Origin: Sinorhizobium psoraleae
Lineage (GTDB): Bacteria > Pseudomonadota > Alphaproteobacteria > Rhizobiales > Rhizobiaceae
DNA: 64,000 nucleotides
Assembly (NCBI RefSeq): GCF_013283645.1
Contig: NZ_JABEKV010000004.1
Location: 434,001-498,000 of the forward strand
Direction of reading: 5' to 3'
The notes under the pieces were generated by a model, which saw only the letters and a program-made list of their open reading frames with translations, was not told where the DNA came from and did not search any database. How positions within the stretch are numbered: position 1 is the first letter of the stretch; every line of letters starts with the position of its first letter. Made by a program: the position numbers and the translations under genes. Shown piece by piece: positions 60,973 through 64,000 of this stretch.

Positions 60973-63900
60973 ATGATATCTGGCCTTGATCCGAAGAAGA
61001 TCCTTTCCGCGAGAAGGGAAGTGACGATCGGCCCGGTGCCGTCCGGCGCCGAGGCATTGATTCTTGCCGAGTTGGCGCGAGCAGGAAGCCCCGTCGCCTA
61101 TATCCTTTCCGACGGTCAGCGGATCGCCGACCTAGAGCAGGTTCTCGGCTTCGTGGCCCCGGACATTCCGGTTCTCACCCTGCCGGGCTGGGACTGCCTG
61201 CCCTACGACCGCGTGTCCCCGAGTGCAGACACATCCGCGCGGAGGCTTGCTGCCTTGAGCGCGCTGATAGCGCATCGGGCGAAGCCGCATCCGGCGATCG
61301 TGCTGGTTACCGTCAACGCGGCGCTCCAGAAGATCTCTCCGCAGGATGTGATTGAAAGCCTCGCCTTTTCGGCGAGACCAGGCAACCAGATCCGTATGGA
61401 CGACATTGCCGCGCGACTGGAGCGGAACGGCTTCGAGCGCGTACCGACGGTGCGCGAAGTGGGCGAATTCGCCGTGCGGGGCGGCATCCTGGACGTGTAT
61501 GTGCCCGGTAGCGGCGAACCGTTGCGGCTGGATTTCTTCGGCGACACGCTGGAGACGATCCGTTCCTTCGATCCGGCGAGCCAGCGCACGACCGGCCAGG
61601 TTCGGTCGCTCGACCTCAACCCGATGAGCGAAGTGTCGCTGACGCCGGAGACGATCAGCCATTTCCGCAAGCAGTATCTTTCGCTCTTTGGGGCTGCGAC
61701 GCGTGACGATGCGCTTTACCAGGCGGTATCGGAAGGACGCCGCTACGCCGGTATGGAGCATTGGCTGCCGCTTTTCTATGACGGCTTGGAGACGGTCTTC
61801 GATTATCTCGATGATTTCCGCATCGTGACGGACCATCTGGTGCGTGAGGCGGCGGCGGAGCGATCGAAGCTCATCCTCGACTACTATGACGCCCGCCTGG
61901 CCTCGTCATCGCCGGGCAAAAGCCAGATCTCGCAGGGTACGCCCTACAAACCCGTGCCGCCGGAACTGCTTTACCTCGGAGCCGAAGGCTTCGGAGCGAT
62001 GCTCAACGAACGCAACGCGGTCCGCCTGTCGCCATTCAATGAACATGAGGGGGAAGCGCGTCAGGTGGTCGCTATCGACGCGAGGCAGGGACTGCGCTGG
62101 GCAAAGGCGGCAGGCGAGGTAGAAAGCGACGGCGAGCGCGCGAACGTCTTCGATCAAGCCGTCAAGCACATCGCCGAAAGGCGGGCGAAAGGTGCAAAGG
62201 TCGTCATTTCGGGCTGGTCGGAAGGATCGCTCGATCGGCTTCTACAGGTTCTCGCGGAGCACGGGCTTGCCAATATTCGTCCGATCAAGGCTCTGTCCGA
62301 TGTGCGCTCGCTGAAGCCGGGCGAGGCGGCTTCCGCGGTCCTCAGTCTCGAAGCCGGCTTCGAGAGCGGCGATCTCGTGGTTATCGGCGAGCAGGACATT
62401 CTTGGCGACAGAATGGTGCGCCGTTCGAAGCGTCGCAAACGTGGCGCCGACTTCATCGCCGAGGTGACCGGCCTTGACGAGGGCAGCTATGTCGTCCATG
62501 CGGAACATGGCATCGGCCGTTTCGTTGGCTTGCGCACGATCGAGGCGGCCGGCGCGCCGCATGACTGTCTCGAGCTTGTCTATGCGGAGGATGCCAAGCT
62601 CTTTCTGCCGGTCGAGAACATCGAATTGTTGTCGCGCTACGGTTCCGAGGGCACCGACGCGATGCTCGACAAGCTCGGCGGCGTCGCATGGCAGGCACGC
62701 AAGGCCAAGCTCAAGAAGCGGCTGCTCGATATGGCCGGAGGCCTTATTCGCATCGCTGCCGAGCGCCATACTCGCCACGCGCCTGTTCTGGCTGCCCACG
62801 ACGGGGTCTATGACGAATTCGCCGCGCGCTTCCCTTACGATGAAACCGAAGATCAGATGAACTCGATCGATGCTGTCCGCGACGATCTCGGAAGCGGACG
62901 GCCGATGGACCGGCTGGTCTGCGGCGATGTCGGCTTCGGCAAGACCGAGGTGGCGTTGCGCGCTGCCTTCATTGCCGCGATGAACGGCGTTCAGGTGGCG
63001 GTCGTCGTTCCGACGACATTGCTTGCCCGCCAGCATTTCAGGACGTTCGCCGAGCGATTCCGCGGCTTGCCGATCCGCATTCAGCAGGCGTCGCGGCTCG
63101 TCGGGTCGAAGGAACTCGCGTTGACCAAGAAGGAAGTGGCCGATGGCAAGACCGACATCGTCGTCGGCACCCACGCGCTGCTCGGCTCTTCGGTCAAGTT
63201 CGCCAATCTCGGGCTGCTGATCATCGACGAAGAGCAGCACTTCGGCGTCAAGCACAAGGAACGGCTCAAGGAACTCAAATCGGACGTGCATGTGCTGACC
63301 CTGTCGGCTACGCCTATTCCGAGAACGCTGCAGCTTGCCTTGACCGGCGTTCGCGAATTGTCGCTGATCACGACGCCACCGGTCGACCGCATGGCGGTGC
63401 GCACATTCATCTCTCCCTTCGATGCGCTGGTGATCCGCGAGACACTGATGCGCGAGCATTATCGCGGCGGCCAAAGCTTCTATGTCTGCCCGCGCTTGAG
63501 CGATCTTTCGGAGATCCACGACTTCCTGAATTCCGATGTGCCGGAATTGAAGGTCGCGGTCGCCCATGGCCAGATGCCGGCTACCGAACTTGAAGACATC
63601 ATGAACGCCTTTTACGAAGGGCGATACGATGTGCTCCTCTCGACGACGATCGTCGAATCGGGCCTCGACGTTCCGACCGCCAATACCTTGATCGTGCACC
63701 GCGCCGACATGTTCGGTCTCGCCCAGCTTTACCAGCTTCGCGGCCGGGTAGGTCGGTCCAAGGTTCGCGCCTTTGCGCTCTTCACCCTGCCGGTCAACAA
63801 GACATTGACGGGGCCCGCAGAACGCCGGCTGAAGGTGCTGCAGTCGCTCGATACGCTGGGTGCCGGCTTCCAGCTCGCCAGCCACGATCTCGATATCCGC

Positions 63901-64000
63901 GGCGCCGGCAACCTGCTTGGCGAGGAGCAGTCCGGCCACATCAAGGAAGTCGGCTTCGAGCTCTACCAGCAGATGCTGGAGGAGGCTGTCGCCGAGCTCA
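60973..64000 (+). CDS. mfd: Transcription-repair coupling factor Mfd (C-terminus outside window)
   Basis: 1009 codons are visible of an expected ~1170. Mfd removes RNA polymerase stalled at lesions and recruits UvrA. Visible parts: the UvrB-like N-terminal domain (LPGWDCLPYDRVSPSADTSA, about 73-92), the RNA-polymerase interacting domain (GSYVVHAEHGIGRFVGLRTI, about 505-524), and the RecG-like translocase with LVCGDVGFGKTEVALRAAFI (Walker A), LLIIDEEQHFGVKHKERLKE (DEEQ), LSATPIPRTLQLALTGVREL and YQLRGRVGRSKVRAFALFTL. ATG 60973; the ribosome-binding site is weak, which suggests coupling to sdhE. Confidence 0.96.
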   Translation, partial: MISGLDPKKILSARREVTIGPVPSGAEALILAELARAGSPVAYILSDGQRIADLEQVLGFVAPDIPVLTLPGWDCLPYDRVSPSADTSARRLAALSALIAHRAKPHPAIVLVTVNAALQKISPQDVIESLAFSARPGNQIRMDDIAARLERNGFERVPTVREVGEFAVRGGILDVYVPGSGEPLRLDFFGDTLETIRSFDPASQRTTGQVRSLDLNPMSEVSLTPETISHFRKQYLSLFGAATRDDALYQAVSEGRRYAGMEHWLPLFYDGLETVFDYLDDFRIVTDHLVREAAAERSKLILDYYDARLASSSPGKSQISQGTPYKPVPPELLYLGAEGFGAMLNERNAVRLSPFNEHEGEARQVVAIDARQGLRWAKAAGEVESDGERANVFDQAVKHIAERRAKGAKVVISGWSEGSLDRLLQVLAEHGLANIRPIKALSDVRSLKPGEAASAVLSLEAGFESGDLVVIGEQDILGDRMVRRSKRRKRGADFIAEVTGLDEGSYVVHAEHGIGRFVGLRTIEAAGAPHDCLELVYAEDAKLFLPVENIELLSRYGSEGTDAMLDKLGGVAWQARKAKLKKRLLDMAGGLIRIAAERHTRHAPVLAAHDGVYDEFAARFPYDETEDQMNSIDAVRDDLGSGRPMDRLVCGDVGFGKTEVALRAAFIAAMNGVQVAVVVPTTLLARQHFRTFAERFRGLPIRIQQASRLVGSKELALTKKEVADGKTDIVVGTHALLGSSVKFANLGLLIIDEEQHFGVKHKERLKELKSDVHVLTLSATPIPRTLQLALTGVRELSLITTPPVDRMAVRTFISPFDALVIRETLMREHYRGGQSFYVCPRLSDLSEIHDFLNSDVPELKVAVAHGQMPATELEDIMNAFYEGRYDVLLSTTIVESGLDVPTANTLIVHRADMFGLAQLYQLRGRVGRSKVRAFALFTLPVNKTLTGPAERRLKVLQSLDTLGAGFQLASHDLDIRGAGNLLGEEQSGHIKEVGFELYQQMLEEAVAEL

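Noticed and set aside
1..64000. CRISPR array or phage/plasmid segment
   Set aside because: The only regular tandem repeat (24440) has no unique spacers, and no cas, integrase, transposase or replication gene was seen.

Overview
The window is high-GC chromosomal DNA of an alphaproteobacterium of the order Rhizobiales, most likely Sinorhizobium/Ensifer or a close relative. The evidence is a bacterial phosphatidylcholine synthase (Pcs), a trpD-trpC-moaC-moeA cluster behind a PpiD-type foldase, the glmU-glmS and recG / sdhE-mfd neighbourhoods, a class I PPK2, and two families of palindromic intergenic repeats that look like rhizobial mosaic elements. I see no phage, transposase, plasmid replication gene or CRISPR array.

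Layout. 1-2127 (minus): an operon of a DUF3302-like membrane protein, an HlyD/YibH-like membrane-fusion protein and a SulP anion transporter cut by the window edge. 2515-8605 (plus): a 759-residue protein of repeated beta-sandwich-like modules that I cannot assign, a large MscS-family channel and a DUF4168 secreted protein. 8752-11591: PPK2 with a candidate general-stress sigma promoter, a secreted lectin-like protein and an AraC regulator. 11807-15674: paoABC-type periplasmic aldehyde oxidoreductase. 15875-19803: a YdeI-like protein, then a CHASE2 adenylate cyclase convergent with a FecR-domain protein. 20297-29508: small accessory genes (CBS, DHFR/RibD-like, GlxA-like regulator, methyltransferase, DinB, peroxiredoxin-like, GFA, a second cyclase of different design, alpha/beta hydrolase) with a tandem array of a 57-bp hairpin repeat at 24440. 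29571-32776: a P-loop kinase, a double-receiver protein and a REC-REC-GGDEF protein whose receivers carry different substitutions at the phosphoacceptor position. 33364-36851: tRNA-Lys, ccdA, an AEC transporter and a UbiH-like monooxygenase. 37132-44599: pcs, a quinone oxidoreductase, a complete BMP-family nucleoside-type ABC importer and an FCD/GntR regulator. 44724-53720: a CNNM/CorC protein, moeA-moaC-trpC-trpD-ppiD (minus) and a Na/Pi cotransporter. 53871-64000: glmU, glmS, a GNAT acetyltransferase, DUF502, recG (minus), sdhE and mfd (cut by the window end).

Functional themes. Core housekeeping (amino-sugar, tryptophan, molybdenum cofactor, DNA repair) sits on the right. The left two thirds are envelope, stress and signalling functions. 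The molybdenum-cofactor genes moaC/moeA could supply the cofactor used by the aldehyde oxidoreductase. Signalling is dense: two adenylate cyclases, one diguanylate cyclase and four receiver domains lie within about 16 kb.

The observations most worth following are the two double-receiver proteins, the modular beta protein at 2515, the FecR/CHASE2-cyclase pair, and the repeat elements, including the perfect 57-bp tandem array. All functions are inferred from reading the sequence; no database search was run.
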